NCBI RefSeq assembly: GCF_041927875.1
Contig: NZ_JBHFHN010000013.1
Origin: Paracoccus sp041927875
GTDB lineage: Bacteria > Pseudomonadota > Alphaproteobacteria > Rhodobacterales > Rhodobacteraceae
Direction: 5' to 3' (one strand)
DNA length: 64,000 nucleotides
Shown piece after piece: positions 1 to 8,938 of the stretch. A program made the position numbers and the translations under genes. Numbering within the stretch: position 1 is the stretch's first letter; every line of letters starts with the position of its first letter. The notes under the pieces were generated by a model, which was not told the origin of the DNA, did not search any database, and saw only the letters and a list, made by a program, of their open reading frames with translations.

Positions 1-50
1 GCCAGCCACGCTGTTCGTCCTCGTCTTCATGGGCGGCAAGCTTAGCAAAC

Positions 51-75
51 TGTCCGGTTTCTGGGGACCACCTCA
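51..75 (-). mobile_element. possible terminal repeat of an IS3-like element
   Basis: Read on the minus strand from 75 to 51, the sequence begins TGAGGTGGTCCCC and ends with CGGACA. IS3-family ends typically start with TG and contain a CC-rich block followed by a GGACA motif. If this is an IS end, the element would lie to the left and be almost wholly outside the window. No transposase frame is visible in the first 50 bases, so this is only a resemblance. Confidence 0.2.
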
Positions 76-384
76 CTCAGCTGCTCGGCAGGTCGCTGCG
101 GGGCCAGGGCCTTCCGATCTGGCAAACCGCATGGGGTCAAGCTTTTCACGGTCAGGTCATGCTTGCGCGGCCGGCCTCTATGCGCCCGACCCATACGACC
201 GCAGCTTCGGGGTGACGACTCGCGCGAGCATGGCGTCAGAGGGCAGCCTGAGGTGCTAGCGTCTGCCACTGAACGCGCGGATGGACGGCCCAGTTCCGGA
301 CACGGAGACCAACCAAAGCCGCGTGCCGCCCCACCCGCCTACCTATGTCGCGTGGTGGCGCGCCCGCAGGATGCTGGTCTGCTG
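76..384. other. gene-free stretch leading into the repeat array
   Basis: No open frame here has a ribosome binding site or recognisable product. Weak copies of the repeat core seen further right may be present near 157 (TCATGCTTGCGCGG) and 213 (TGACGACTCGCGCG), 56 bp apart, so the array may continue to the left in a still more degraded form. Confidence 0.4.
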
Positions 385-870
385 CGTCACGCCGCGCGCG
401 GGGGCCGCGATGCTGGCAGACCACGCGAAGGCACCCGCAACTACCTCGCCGCCCCCACGGGCGCTGCTCGCGCGCTCCGGCAAACGAGAGCTACACCTGT
501 CACCGCGCGCGCTTACGGACGCAGCCCGGCCGCGACGGCACAGGCGCTTCGGTGCCCTTATCACTCCGCCGACGAACGGCCGCTGCGATGCCCGTTCCCG
601 CAGAAGCGCGGTGACGATTCTCATCCCCACTCGCGGTCGCCGCGAGCTTAGACACATGGCAATTGCTCCCAAGCTTGTCACCCTTCGCTCAGGGCGCACG
701 CTGGATGGTCCGGGCCGCCCGGCCGCGCAATTGCTGTCACCCTGCGCACTCTCGGGAGCCGCAGCGCTGCTCCACGGCATGCGCGCTAAACCGACGCCCC
801 CGCGCTCGCGTGCCGCTTGTGACCACAGGCTGCATGCCACGTGCATCACGTCGCCCCGCGCGCGCCCAGC

Positions 871-985
871 CGTTGAGTCACAGCACGTCGTGATGATCTG
901 AGCTTACGCGCGCGGGTGCCACGCGAGGTAAGGGCGGCCGTCCGCAGCTAAGGAAGGTCACCCTACGCGCGCGGGCGCCGTCCCC
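871..985. repeat. duplicated segment of the array, copy 1 (second at about 1360-1600)
   Basis: The between-core sequence at 871-906 matches 1360-1395 at about 27 of 36 positions (both begin CGTTGAGTC). The stretch 899-985 is similar to 1511-1598: both hold GGGTGCC, AGGG, CAGC or GGCC blocks and GCTAAGGAA just before the next core. A third, weaker copy lies at 1078-1190. So not only the repeats but also some intervening sequences are duplicated. Confidence 0.6.
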
Positions 986-1701
986 GTAGGAATAGCCGTG
1001 GCGCCCACGCGGCCTCTCACCCCGCTCGTGCAATGGCACTGCGCCCGCCGCTTGCGTCACCCTACGTCCTGCGGATGTGACTTAACGCGCGTGCCGGTGC
1101 CGAGCTAGGATAGGGCAGCACCCTGCTGCTGTGGGAGGTCGCCTCAAGTGCACGCAACCCCAGTCCGAGAAGGAAAGAACGGTGTTCCAACGCGGCTTTT
1201 GAGCCCGAGCGTGGGCACCTCGCGCGCGCCGCCTGTGCTTGCCGGGGACCAGCGTGCAGTCGTCCGGTTTTCACCCAAGCGAGCTTGCGCCGCGCCGTCA
1301 GGCGCTGGTGTCACAACTGCGAACTTTCACCCCGCTCGCGCCCTGCCACCGCGCGCGCCCGTTGAGTCGCAGTACATTGTGAGGACGTGAACTCAGGCGC
1401 GCGCGGGGCAGCGGACATGTGGCCGGGCGCACTGTTCTGGGAGCGCCATGAACTCGCGCGCGCGTGGCGGCGTCCTTAACCTCGACGAGGGCGATGGGCT
1501 CGAGGCGATGTGAGCTCACGCGCCGGCGGGTGCCTGGCGAGGATAGGGCAGCCGCCCGCGGCTAAGGAATGTCACCCCAAGCGCATGCGGGCGCCGCCCG
1601 AGAAGGAAAAGCTTGGACCCAACCCGGCCTGTCACCCCGTGCGTGCGTGACCCGTGGCAGGCAGTACCGGCACGGCATCGTCGTGGCCCCTGTCGTCCCG
1701 C

Positions 1702-1745
1702 ACCGGCTCGCCGCTACACCGCCCCCGGTCGTTTGCCTATGCAAC
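1702..1745. repeat. duplicated segment of the array, related to 2241-2284
   Basis: The stretch 1702-1745 matches 2241-2284 at 37 of 44 positions; both contain GCTCGCCGCTACA and GTTTGCCT. The similarity fades about 20 bp further on. The copies are 539 bp apart, about nine repeat units. Confidence 0.75.
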
Positions 1746-1984
1746 GCTCAACTGCGCGCGAGAGACCCGCGTAGGCGATCCGCCACAGTTCGTAACCAAC
1801 GACCTTATAGATAGCCCCGCGCGCGTGAGAGCCACCGACGGATGAGCTGCGGTTGTTTTGGCGGCGTATTAGATAGCCCAGCGCACGTGGGCGCCACCGA
1901 GCGGGCGCTGGTCATGTGGGAAACGACCGAACTCTCACCCCGCGCGCGCCATGAGGGCTGCGCTGATGTCCGCCGCCGCGGTCC

Positions 1985-2134
1985 CCCCGCGCCCCGCGCG
2001 CGCGGAAGGCAGGGGACAGGCCCACCCGATCCAGCAGATCGCCCCCCCGCGCCCCGCGCGCGCGGAAGGCAGGCCCCATGGCCCCCAACCCCACGCCCCC
2101 TCTGCCCCCGCGCCCCGCGCGCGCGGAAGGCAGG
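1985..2134. repeat. three identical 29-nt repeats with 31- and 32-nt spacers
   Basis: The repeats occupy 1985-2013, 2045-2073 and 2106-2134 and are identical. Each runs CCCCGCGCC, then CCGCGCGCGCGG (a self-complementary block), then AAGGCAGG. The spacers, 2014-2044 and 2074-2105, are unrelated to each other. These are the best-preserved units of the array and give its geometry directly. The neighbouring units at 1934 and 2171 are already degenerate. Confidence 0.85.
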
Positions 2135-2545
2135 CGTCATCAGAAACAGGCCGAGGCCGGAGAGCACACCGGACCCTGCGCGAACCGCAGGCGCTTGTCG
2201 CAGGAGCGGCTGCCAACCTCGTCGGGTTCCCTCACACCGCACGGGCTCGCCGCTACATCGCCCCCGACTGTTTGCCTGTGCCACTCTTGCCCGAGTGCTC
2301 GAGAGCCACATAGGTCGATGCGGGTCAGGCGTCGCATTCACTCAGCGCCCTCTCACGCGTGCGCGTCATCCCCGCGCTCACCGGCACCGGGTTTTTCGCG
2401 GCGATGACCGACGTCAAACCTCCTGCCCGCCGCACGGGCGCCGTGCACAAGATCGATGACCCGCTCGTCGGCACCTCTGTGTCCTGTGCGCGCGGCAGTC
2501 GCCCCTTAAGACGTGGCCGCATTGATCCGCGGGCCGCATGCGGAC

Positions 2546-3017
2546 GCCAATGGATCTGGTTTTGCAGTTAACCCCATCGTCGCCAGACACTCATAAACCC
2601 GCCCCCCGACATCAGCCTTGCCAGTTTGCCAGGACAAAGTTCTGCACTGCAGCCGGACTGCCGCAAGCTCCCGCCGATTTGCGCGACCTGGCGATGCTTG
2701 ACGATCTCGTCCCGGCCCTCTGGTGACCAGTCGAGCCAAGCTCGACGATACGCCCAGCAAGTTTCATCAATCCGTGCAAGATACGCATGTCGTCCTTTCC
2801 GCGCAGACGCCGCGCTCAGCCCCTCTCGCCAGGATTATCCCGCATGCGCGGCCAACATGTCGTCGGACCCGCACCCCGCGCTTCTCAAGGCAGCTTGTCG
2901 TTCCCCAAGCGCCGTCACCGCAGCCATGTCCACATGGCAGCCTTTGCTTCGCCCGGCTCGCGCATCCGTTGCCGCGCGCCGCTTGCCGCCGCGACCCGGC
3001 AAGGCTAAGGCTGGCAC
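2546..3017. other. intergenic stretch without recognisable gene
   Basis: The base composition returns towards normal coding-like GC, but no frame with a plausible start matches anything I recognise. A minus-strand frame from about 2830 to 2568 stays open without a good start codon and could be a gene remnant. No transposase or cas motif was seen in it. Confidence 0.4.
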
Positions 3018-4397
3018 ATGATGCGCGCTTCTCCTCACCCTTTGCCTAAACCCTTCCTGGCCGAGCTTCGCACCACGGTCCAGCTGGGCCTGCCGCTGAT
3101 CCTGTCGCTGATCGCCTCGATGCTGCTGGGCGTCACGGACACGGTGATGATGGGCTGGTATGGCGTGCCCGAGCTTGCCGCCGTCACCCTGGGGTCGTCG
3201 ACCTTCTTCACCATCTTCATCCTGGGCGGCGGCTTCGGCACGGCGGTGATGGGCGTCGTTGCGGCGGCGCGGGCGCGCGGCGACGACGACCAGTTGCGCC
3301 GCGCCACCCGCATGGCGATCTGGCTGTCGGTGATCTTCGCGGCGCTTGCCCTGCCGGTTTTCTGGGCCTCGGCGCCGATCTTGCGCGCCCTTGGCCAGTC
3401 GCCCCAGGTGGCGGGCCTGGCACAGGATTACCTGCGGATCATGGCCATCGGCATGTTCGCGGCGCAAGTCTCGATGGTGCTGCGCAGCTACCTGGCCGCG
3501 ATCGAGCGGACCGCAATCCTGTTGGTCGTCACGCTGATCGGTCTGGTCGTCAACGCCGCGCTGAACTGGCTGTTGATCTTCGGCCATGGCGGGTTCCCCG
3601 AATTGGGCGTCCAGGGCGCGGCCATCGCCAGCGTCACCACCCAATTCGTGATGCTGGCGCTTCAAGTCGTCTATGCCGCGCGCCGGGCGGAATCGCGCCG
3701 GGTGCGGCTGTTCCACCGCCTGTGGAAACCCGACCGCGCCGCCTTGGCCGAAGTGTTCCGCCTGGGCTGGCCCATCGGCCTGACCGGACTGTCGGAAAGC
3801 GGGCTGTTCCAGGCCTCGGCGCTGATGATGGGCTGGATCGGCACGGTCGAGTTGGCGGCCCATGGCATCGCTCTGCAGATCACCAGCCTGACCTTCATGG
3901 TCCATGTCGGCCTGTCGAATGCCGCGACGGTGCGCGTCGGCCGGGCCTTTGGCGCGGGCGACATCGACCGCATGGATCGCGCCGCCTGGGCGGCGATCGC
4001 GCTGTCGCTGGCGATGGTCGTCGCCACGGCGGCGGTTTTTCTGACCGTCCCCGGCCAGATCGTCGGCCTGTTCCTTGACCGCGCCGATCCGGCCGCCGCG
4101 CGCATCATCGCCATCGGCAGCCTACTGCTGTTCATGTCGGCGCTGTTTCAACTGTTCGACGCCATGCAGTGTCAGGCGCTTGGCCTGTTGCGCGGCGTGC
4201 AGGACACGCGCGTGCCGATGTGGCTGGCGGGGATCAGCTATTGGCTGATTGGTATCCCCGCGGGCTATCTGCTGGCCTTTACCCTGAACATGGGGCCGGA
4301 GGGGCTGTGGCTGGGCCTGGTCATCGGCCTTGCAGCGGCCAGCGTGCTGCTGATGGCACGCTTCTGGCGCGGTCAGGCGCGCCGCCGCGCCGGCTGA
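3018..4397 (+). CDS. MATE family multidrug/Na+ efflux transporter
   Basis: This is a 459-residue polytopic inner-membrane protein made of two MatE repeats (about residues 20-180 and 240-405), with roughly twelve hydrophobic segments. Characteristic stretches are near the N-terminus (LGLPLILS, GVTDTVMMGW) and in the second half (RLGWPIGLTGLSE, VRVGRAFGAGD). The family exports cationic drugs or metabolites in exchange for Na+ or H+, and the length is normal for NorM-type proteins. It is the first gene right of the repeat region and stands alone, converging on the nucleoside operon. The substrate cannot be told from the sequence. Confidence 0.9.
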   Translation: MMRASPHPLPKPFLAELRTTVQLGLPLILSLIASMLLGVTDTVMMGWYGVPELAAVTLGSSTFFTIFILGGGFGTAVMGVVAAARARGDDDQLRRATRMAIWLSVIFAALALPVFWASAPILRALGQSPQVAGLAQDYLRIMAIGMFAAQVSMVLRSYLAAIERTAILLVVTLIGLVVNAALNWLLIFGHGGFPELGVQGAAIASVTTQFVMLALQVVYAARRAESRRVRLFHRLWKPDRAALAEVFRLGWPIGLTGLSESGLFQASALMMGWIGTVELAAHGIALQITSLTFMVHVGLSNAATVRVGRAFGAGDIDRMDRAAWAAIALSLAMVVATAAVFLTVPGQIVGLFLDRADPAAARIIAIGSLLLFMSALFQLFDAMQCQALGLLRGVQDTRVPMWLAGISYWLIGIPAGYLLAFTLNMGPEGLWLGLVIGLAAASVLLMARFWRGQARRRAG

Positions 4398-4403
4398 TCC
4401 TCG

Positions 4404-4450
4404 TTCTTCTTGGCGGAAGTATCCCGGGGGTGCGGGGGCAGCACCCCCGC
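4404..4450. terminator. intergenic hairpin element between MATE gene and punA
   Basis: A motif TTCTTGGCGGAAGTATCCC is followed by a G-rich hairpin: GGGGGTGC (4426-4433) pairs with GCACCCCC (4441-4448). It sits between two convergent genes and probably ends transcription from both. Related elements occur at 28242, 45987, 56718 and 59485. Confidence 0.6.
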
Positions 4451-4461
4451 TTCACGCGCCA

Positions 4462-5265
4462 TCAGACGCTGTCCGCCAGCATCCGCCGCAACACCCGCGC
4501 CAGCTTTTCCGCCCCCAGCGGTGCCATCGCCTTGGTGTGGTCGTGGCTGATCGCCTCATCCGACAGGCCCGCACCCATATTGGTGATCACCGACACGGCG
4601 GCGACGCGCAGGCCCAGGAACCGCGCCAGGATCACCTCGGGCACGGTCGACATGCCGACGGCATCCATACCCAGCACGCGTGCGGCGCGGATCTCGGCCG
4701 GGGTCTCGAAGCTCGGGCCGGAAAACCAGCCATAGACACCCTCGGGCAGGGTGACGCCCTCGGCCTGGGCGGCATCGCGCAGCGCGGCGCGCAGGGCCGG
4801 GTCATGCGCATCGGTCATCGGCACGAAACGCGCGTCGCTGACCTCGCCGATCAGCGGGTTCATGCCGGTGAAGGCGATATGGTCCGACAGCAGCATCAGC
4901 CCGCCCGGCGGCAGGTCGCTGCGCAGGCTGCCCGCCGCATTGGTCAGGATCAGCCTTTCGCAGCCCAGTGCCTTCAGCACCGCCAGCGGCAGCCGCATCA
5001 CATCGGCGCGGCCATGTTCATAGTAATGCGCCCGCCCGCCGAACACCGCGACCCGGCGGCCCGCCAACTGGCCGATCACCAGTCGCGGGCTGTGACCCGA
5101 CACCCCGGCCTGCGGAAAGCCCGGCAGATCGGCATAGGGGATCGAGACGCCCTCGACCTCATCGGCAAGGCCAGCCAGACCCGACCCCAGGATCAGGCCG
5201 AAATCGGGGGGCGTTGTGCCGGCACGGTCGTGGATCAGGCTTGCCAGGCGGGTCACATCGGTCAT
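4462..5265 (-). CDS. punA: purine-nucleoside phosphorylase, trimeric class
   Basis: The 267-residue cytoplasmic enzyme splits purine nucleosides with phosphate to give free base and (deoxy)ribose 1-phosphate. Visible PNP signatures are the phosphate-binding LGSGLAGL near residue 26, GGRAHYYEHG with His80, TNAAGS near 109, FETPAE at 187-191, GMSTVPE at 204-210 and ITNMGAG around Asn229. This is the mammalian-like trimeric family, not hexameric DeoD. It is the last gene of the nucleoside transporter operon, 39 bp after the second permease, which implies that imported purine nucleosides are phosphorolysed at once. Confidence 0.93.
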   Translation of the reverse strand: MTDVTRLASLIHDRAGTTPPDFGLILGSGLAGLADEVEGVSIPYADLPGFPQAGVSGHSPRLVIGQLAGRRVAVFGGRAHYYEHGRADVMRLPLAVLKALGCERLILTNAAGSLRSDLPPGGLMLLSDHIAFTGMNPLIGEVSDARFVPMTDAHDPALRAALRDAAQAEGVTLPEGVYGWFSGPSFETPAEIRAARVLGMDAVGMSTVPEVILARFLGLRVAAVSVITNMGAGLSDEAISHDHTKAMAPLGAEKLARVLRRMLADSV

Positions 5266-5304
5266 CTTTGCACCTTTCCGGGGGCCGGCCTCGGCCGCAG
5301 CCCC

Positions 5305-6273
5305 CTAGCGTTCCTTGACATAAGGCTCACCCCCGGCGCGCGGAGGGATCGCCTTGCCGACGAAGCCCGCCAGCACCAGCACCGTCAGCGCATAGGGCAT
5401 CGCATCCAGCAGCGCCACCGGCACCGCCATCCCGAGCATGTTTTCCAGCACGTCGCCGCGCAGCGCGAGCGCCTGCAAAAAGCCGAACAGCAGCGTCGCC
5501 CACAGCGCCGACCAGGGGCGCCACTTGGCAAAGATCAGCGCCGCCAGCGCGATATAGCCGCGCCCCGCCGTCATCTCGCGCCCAAAGCCCGCTTGCAGGC
5601 CGGTCGACATATAGGCCCCGGCCAGCCCGCACAGGATGCCGGTGATGGCGACCGCCGCAAAGCGCAGCCGCACCACAGACACCCCGGCAGTATCGACCGA
5701 GGCAGGGTTTTCGCCCACCGCCCGCAGCCGCAGGCCAAAGCGCGTGCGATAGAGCACCCACCAGGACAAAGGCACCAAGAGCGGCGCGATATAGACCAGC
5801 GCCGTGTGACCCGACAGCACCTGGGCATAGAACGGGCCGATCACCGGGATCGCGCCGATCTGATCGACAAAGGGCAGGGTGATCGCGTTGAACCGCGCCC
5901 CGCCGCTGAGCGGCGGCGTCCGCCCGCCCTGCTGGAACAGCGATTGCGCCACCAGAACCGTGATCCCCGATGCGATGAAGTTCAGCGCCACCCCGGAAAT
6001 CAACTGATTGCCGCGAAAGGTGATCGAGGCGATGCCATGGATCACCGCCAGCACCAGCGAGGCCAGGATCGCCGCGCCCACCCCCGCCCAGACATTGCCG
6101 GTCAGAAAGGCGACAGCCCCCGCCGCACAGGCAGCGGCCAGCATCTTGCCCTCAAGCCCGATGTCGAAAATGCCGGATCGTTCGGAGTAAAGCCCGGCCA
6201 GGCAGGCCAGCAGCAGCGGCGTATAAAGCCGCAGGGTCGAGGCGAGGATTTGCAGGAAGGTATCGTAATCCAT
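5305..6273 (-). CDS. nucleoside ABC transporter permease (second)
   Basis: This 322-residue membrane protein belongs to the branched-chain/ribose-type permease family (BPD_transp_2) in its BMP-nucleoside transporter form. It begins MDYDTFLQILAST and carries SGIFDIGLEGKM, typical of NupC/YufQ-like subunits, and RLRAVGENPASVDTAGV in the cytoplasmic loop that contacts the ATPase. The ATG at 6273 overlaps the stop codon of the first permease (TGATG), showing translational coupling. A longer upstream reading frame exists but lies inside the neighbour and lacks hydrophobic character. Confidence 0.9.
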   Translation of the reverse strand: MDYDTFLQILASTLRLYTPLLLACLAGLYSERSGIFDIGLEGKMLAAACAAGAVAFLTGNVWAGVGAAILASLVLAVIHGIASITFRGNQLISGVALNFIASGITVLVAQSLFQQGGRTPPLSGGARFNAITLPFVDQIGAIPVIGPFYAQVLSGHTALVYIAPLLVPLSWWVLYRTRFGLRLRAVGENPASVDTAGVSVVRLRFAAVAITGILCGLAGAYMSTGLQAGFGREMTAGRGYIALAALIFAKWRPWSALWATLLFGFLQALALRGDVLENMLGMAVPVALLDAMPYALTVLVLAGFVGKAIPPRAGGEPYVKER

Positions 6274-7367
6274 CACGCCGCCCCCCGCGCCCGGCGGCCC
6301 GCAAACAGCGGCGCCAGCATCATCCGCACCATGTAATCCAGCGCCCCGGTGAACAGGATCACCAGCCCTTGCACGACGATGCGCAGCTCGATCGGGATCG
6401 AGGTCCACAGGCCCAGCTCCGCCCCGCCCTGATACAGAAAGCCGAACAGCACCGCCGCCAGCACGACGCCGAACGGGTGGTTGCGCCCCATCAGCGCCAC
6501 TGCAATGCCAATGAAGCCCGCGCCCTCGGCGCTGTTCAACAGCAGCTTTTCCGACCCGCCCATGACGGTGTTGATCGCCATCATCCCGGCCAGGGCGCCG
6601 GAAATCAGCATCGCCAGCATGGTGACGCGGGTGGCGTTGATCCCGGCGTAACGCGCGGCGGCCTCGGATTTGCCGAAGGCGCGGATTTCATAGCCCAGCC
6701 GGGTGCGCCACAGCAGCACCCAGACCAGCCAACAGGCGGCAAGCGCAATGAACAGCGACACATTGGCAGGCACCCGGCTGTCGAAGATCAGCCGCACGCC
6801 GGGGATTTCATTCAGCGTGGGCAGATGCACGGCGGGCGGAAAACCGGCCGTCGCCGGGTCGGCCTGGCCCGCGGGGCGCAGGGTGTAGGACAACAGATGC
6901 GACATCAGCGCCGCCGCCAGATAGTTGAACATGATCGTGGTGATCACGACATGGCTGCCGCGCTTGGCTTGCAGTGCGGCAGGGATCGCCGCCCAGGCCG
7001 CGCCAAAGGCCGCCGCCGAAATGCTGGCCGCGATCAGCGCCACCGACCAATGCGGCCAAGGGATGAACAGCACCGCCAGCGCGACGCCGAGGCCGCCAAG
7101 CTGGGCCTGCCCCTCGCCGCCGATGTTGAACAGGCTGGCGTGAAAGGCGATGGTCACGGCCAGACCGGTGAACATGAAGCTGGTGGCGTAATAGAGCGTA
7201 TAGCCCCAGGCATAGGGCGAGCCGAGCGCGCCCTCGACCATGGTCTTGAGCGCCTCAAGCGGGCTTTGGCCGATCGCCAGGATCACCAGCGCCGAAATCA
7301 GCGCGGCCAGGGCCAGCGAGATCAGCGGCACAAGGACCAGATCGGCCCAGCGGGGAAGGGGGGTCAT
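6273..7367 (-). CDS. nucleoside ABC transporter permease (first)
   Basis: This 364-residue polytopic permease of the same family as its downstream neighbour starts MTPLPRWADLVLVP. It holds FNIGGEGQAQLGGLG and RAFGKSEAAARYAGIN, hallmarks of the YufP/NupB-like subunit of BMP-dependent nucleoside importers. Its start overlaps the ATPase stop codon (ATGA) and its stop overlaps the next start. The two permeases should form a heterodimeric channel in the inner membrane. The start was chosen by this overlap and by the first hydrophobic segment. Confidence 0.9.
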   Translation of the reverse strand: MTPLPRWADLVLVPLISLALAALISALVILAIGQSPLEALKTMVEGALGSPYAWGYTLYYATSFMFTGLAVTIAFHASLFNIGGEGQAQLGGLGVALAVLFIPWPHWSVALIAASISAAAFGAAWAAIPAALQAKRGSHVVITTIMFNYLAAALMSHLLSYTLRPAGQADPATAGFPPAVHLPTLNEIPGVRLIFDSRVPANVSLFIALAACWLVWVLLWRTRLGYEIRAFGKSEAAARYAGINATRVTMLAMLISGALAGMMAINTVMGGSEKLLLNSAEGAGFIGIAVALMGRNHPFGVVLAAVLFGFLYQGGAELGLWTSIPIELRIVVQGLVILFTGALDYMVRMMLAPLFAGRRARGAA

Positions 7368-8938
7368 GCCGCGGTCTCGTTGTTGATGCCGGCCATCAAA
7401 AGGCCCAGTTCGCGTTCGTCGGTTTCCTCGGGGCGGCGTTCGCCCATGATGCGGCCGTCGAACATCACCGCGATCCGGTCGGACAGCGACATGATCTCGT
7501 CCAGTTCGACGCTGACCAGCAGCACCGCCGATCCGGCGTCGCGCAATTCCACGATGCGCTTGTGGATGAACTCGATCGCGCCGATGTCCACGCCGCGCGT
7601 CGGCTGGCCGATCAGCAGCAGCGAGGGGTTCTGTTCGATTTCCCGCGCCAGCACGATCTTTTGCTGGTTGCCGCCGGAAAAGTTCTTGGCGGCAAGGCCG
7701 GGGATCGGCGGGCGCACGTCGAACCGCGCCATCTTGCCCTCGCAATCGGCCATGATTGCGGCATTGTCCATCAGCGGGCCACGCTGAAAGCGCGGGTTGT
7801 GGTGATAGCCGAAGATGCTGTCCTCCCACGCCGCGAAATCAAGGATCAGGCCAAGCGCGTGGCGATCTTCGGGGACATGGGCGATGCCCGCGGCGCGGCG
7901 GCTCTGGCCGTTCGACTGCGGCCCCGACAAGGGCAGATCGACGCCGTTCAGCCGCACCTGGCCGGTGGCGTCCTGAAACCCGCCGAGCACCCGCAGCAGT
8001 TCCGACTGGCCGTTGCCCGCGACCCCGGCGATGCCCAGGATTTCGCCCGCGCGCAGCGTCAGGTCGATGCCACGAAGCCGTTCGACCTTGTTTTCATCGA
8101 CGACGCGCAGGCCCTTGACCTCCAGCACGACATCGCCGACGCGCGCCGGGGCTTTCGCCACCTCAAGCAGCACCTTGCGGCCCACCATCAGCTCGGCCAG
8201 TTGCTCGGGGCTGGTCTCGGCGGTCTTGACGGTGGCGGTCATCTGGCCGCGCCGCATCACCGAGACGGTATCGGTGATCTCCATGATCTCGCGCAGCTTG
8301 TGGGTGATGATGATGATCGTCTTGCCCTGTTCGCGCAGGCCTTTCAGGATGCGGAACAGGTGGTCCGCCTCGGCCGGGGTCAAGACGCCGGTGGGTTCGT
8401 CCAGGATCAGGATGTCGGCCTGGCGATACAGCGCCTTCAGGATCTCGACCCGTTGCTGATGTCCGACCGACAGATCCTCGACCACGGCATCGGGATCGAC
8501 ATCCAGCCCGTATTCGCGCGCCAGATCGCGCAGCACCCGCCGCGCCTTGCCCAATGAGGGGCGCAAGAGCGCGCCGTCCTCGGCCCCAAGGATGATGTTT
8601 TCCAAGACGGTGAAGTTCGGCACCAGCTTGAAATGCTGGAACACCATGCCGATGCCGGCGCGGATCGCGGCCTGGCTGTCGGGGATCTGCACCGGGCTGC
8701 CGTTGATGTGGATCTCGCCGCTGTCGGCGCGGTAAAAGCCATACAGGATCGACATCAGCGTGGATTTGCCCGCGCCATTTTCGCCGATGATGCCATGGAT
8801 CGTGCCGGGCATGACCCGGATCGAGATGTCCTTGTTGGCCTGGACGCTGCCGAAGGCCTTGGAAATGCCGATCAGTTCAATGGCCGGAGCGGCGCTTTCG
8901 CGCCGCTCCGATCCGTGGCTGGTCTGGGTCGTGGCCAT
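7364..8938 (-). CDS. nucleoside ABC transporter ATP-binding protein (fused double domain)
   Basis: The 524-residue ATPase has two ABC cassettes in one chain. The first has a complete Walker A (GENGAGKST, residues 52-60), signature LSVGHQQR and Walker B ILILDEPTG. The second has GVAGNGQSE in place of a Walker A, then signature FSGGNQQK and LLIGQPTRGVDIG, the usual asymmetric pattern in sugar and nucleoside uptake ATPases of the RbsA/NupA type. The ATG at 8938 overlaps the stop of the binding-protein gene (TGATG). An in-frame GTG one codon upstream is less likely. Confidence 0.92.
   Translation of the reverse strand: MATTQTSHGSERRESAAPAIELIGISKAFGSVQANKDISIRVMPGTIHGIIGENGAGKSTLMSILYGFYRADSGEIHINGSPVQIPDSQAAIRAGIGMVFQHFKLVPNFTVLENIILGAEDGALLRPSLGKARRVLRDLAREYGLDVDPDAVVEDLSVGHQQRVEILKALYRQADILILDEPTGVLTPAEADHLFRILKGLREQGKTIIIITHKLREIMEITDTVSVMRRGQMTATVKTAETSPEQLAELMVGRKVLLEVAKAPARVGDVVLEVKGLRVVDENKVERLRGIDLTLRAGEILGIAGVAGNGQSELLRVLGGFQDATGQVRLNGVDLPLSGPQSNGQSRRAAGIAHVPEDRHALGLILDFAAWEDSIFGYHHNPRFQRGPLMDNAAIMADCEGKMARFDVRPPIPGLAAKNFSGGNQQKIVLAREIEQNPSLLLIGQPTRGVDIGAIEFIHKRIVELRDAGSAVLLVSVELDEIMSLSDRIAVMFDGRIMGERRPEETDERELGLLMAGINNETAA

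Larger units (their letters stand above)
385..2545. CRISPR. degenerate CRISPR-like array, about 61-bp period (type I-E-like geometry)
   Basis: A core resembling TCACCCCGCGCG followed by GCGGG recurs with nearly constant spacing. Clear cores begin at 500, 561, 621, 678, 737, 958, 1017, 1078, 1139, 1200, 1327, 1388, 1449, 1511, 1572, 1632, 1693, 1812, 1874, 1934, 1989, 2049, 2110, 2171 and 2232; most steps are 59-62 bp. The cores are diverged from each other except for three identical copies at 1985-2134. A 29-nt repeat plus 32-nt spacer and a CCCCGC...GCGGG stem are the pattern of type I-E repeats. No cas gene is in the window, and the heavy drift of most repeats suggests a decayed, probably inactive array. 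An alternative is a diverged minisatellite of other origin. Open frames here are short, lack ribosome binding sites and change frame from unit to unit. Confidence 0.5.

Noticed and set aside
163..2459. Several long open frames across the repeat region, for example 1805-2341 (-) and 1842-2459 (+) with repeated PRARG-type peptides
   Set aside because: They follow the 60-61-bp repeat through different frames, lack ribosome binding sites and have no conserved domains; stop codons are merely rare in GC-rich repeats.
2506..2760. Minus-strand 84-codon frame as a gene remnant
   Set aside because: No recognisable motif and no ribosome binding site; an alternative frame over the same bases is equally open.
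1..3017. cas genes belonging to the array
   Set aside because: No Cas1, Cas2, Cas3 or Cascade motif is encoded in any frame here or elsewhere in the window.
4537..6336. Long plus-strand frame opposite punA and the second permease
   Set aside because: Gln/Arg/His-rich shadow translation; both minus-strand genes are clear family members.
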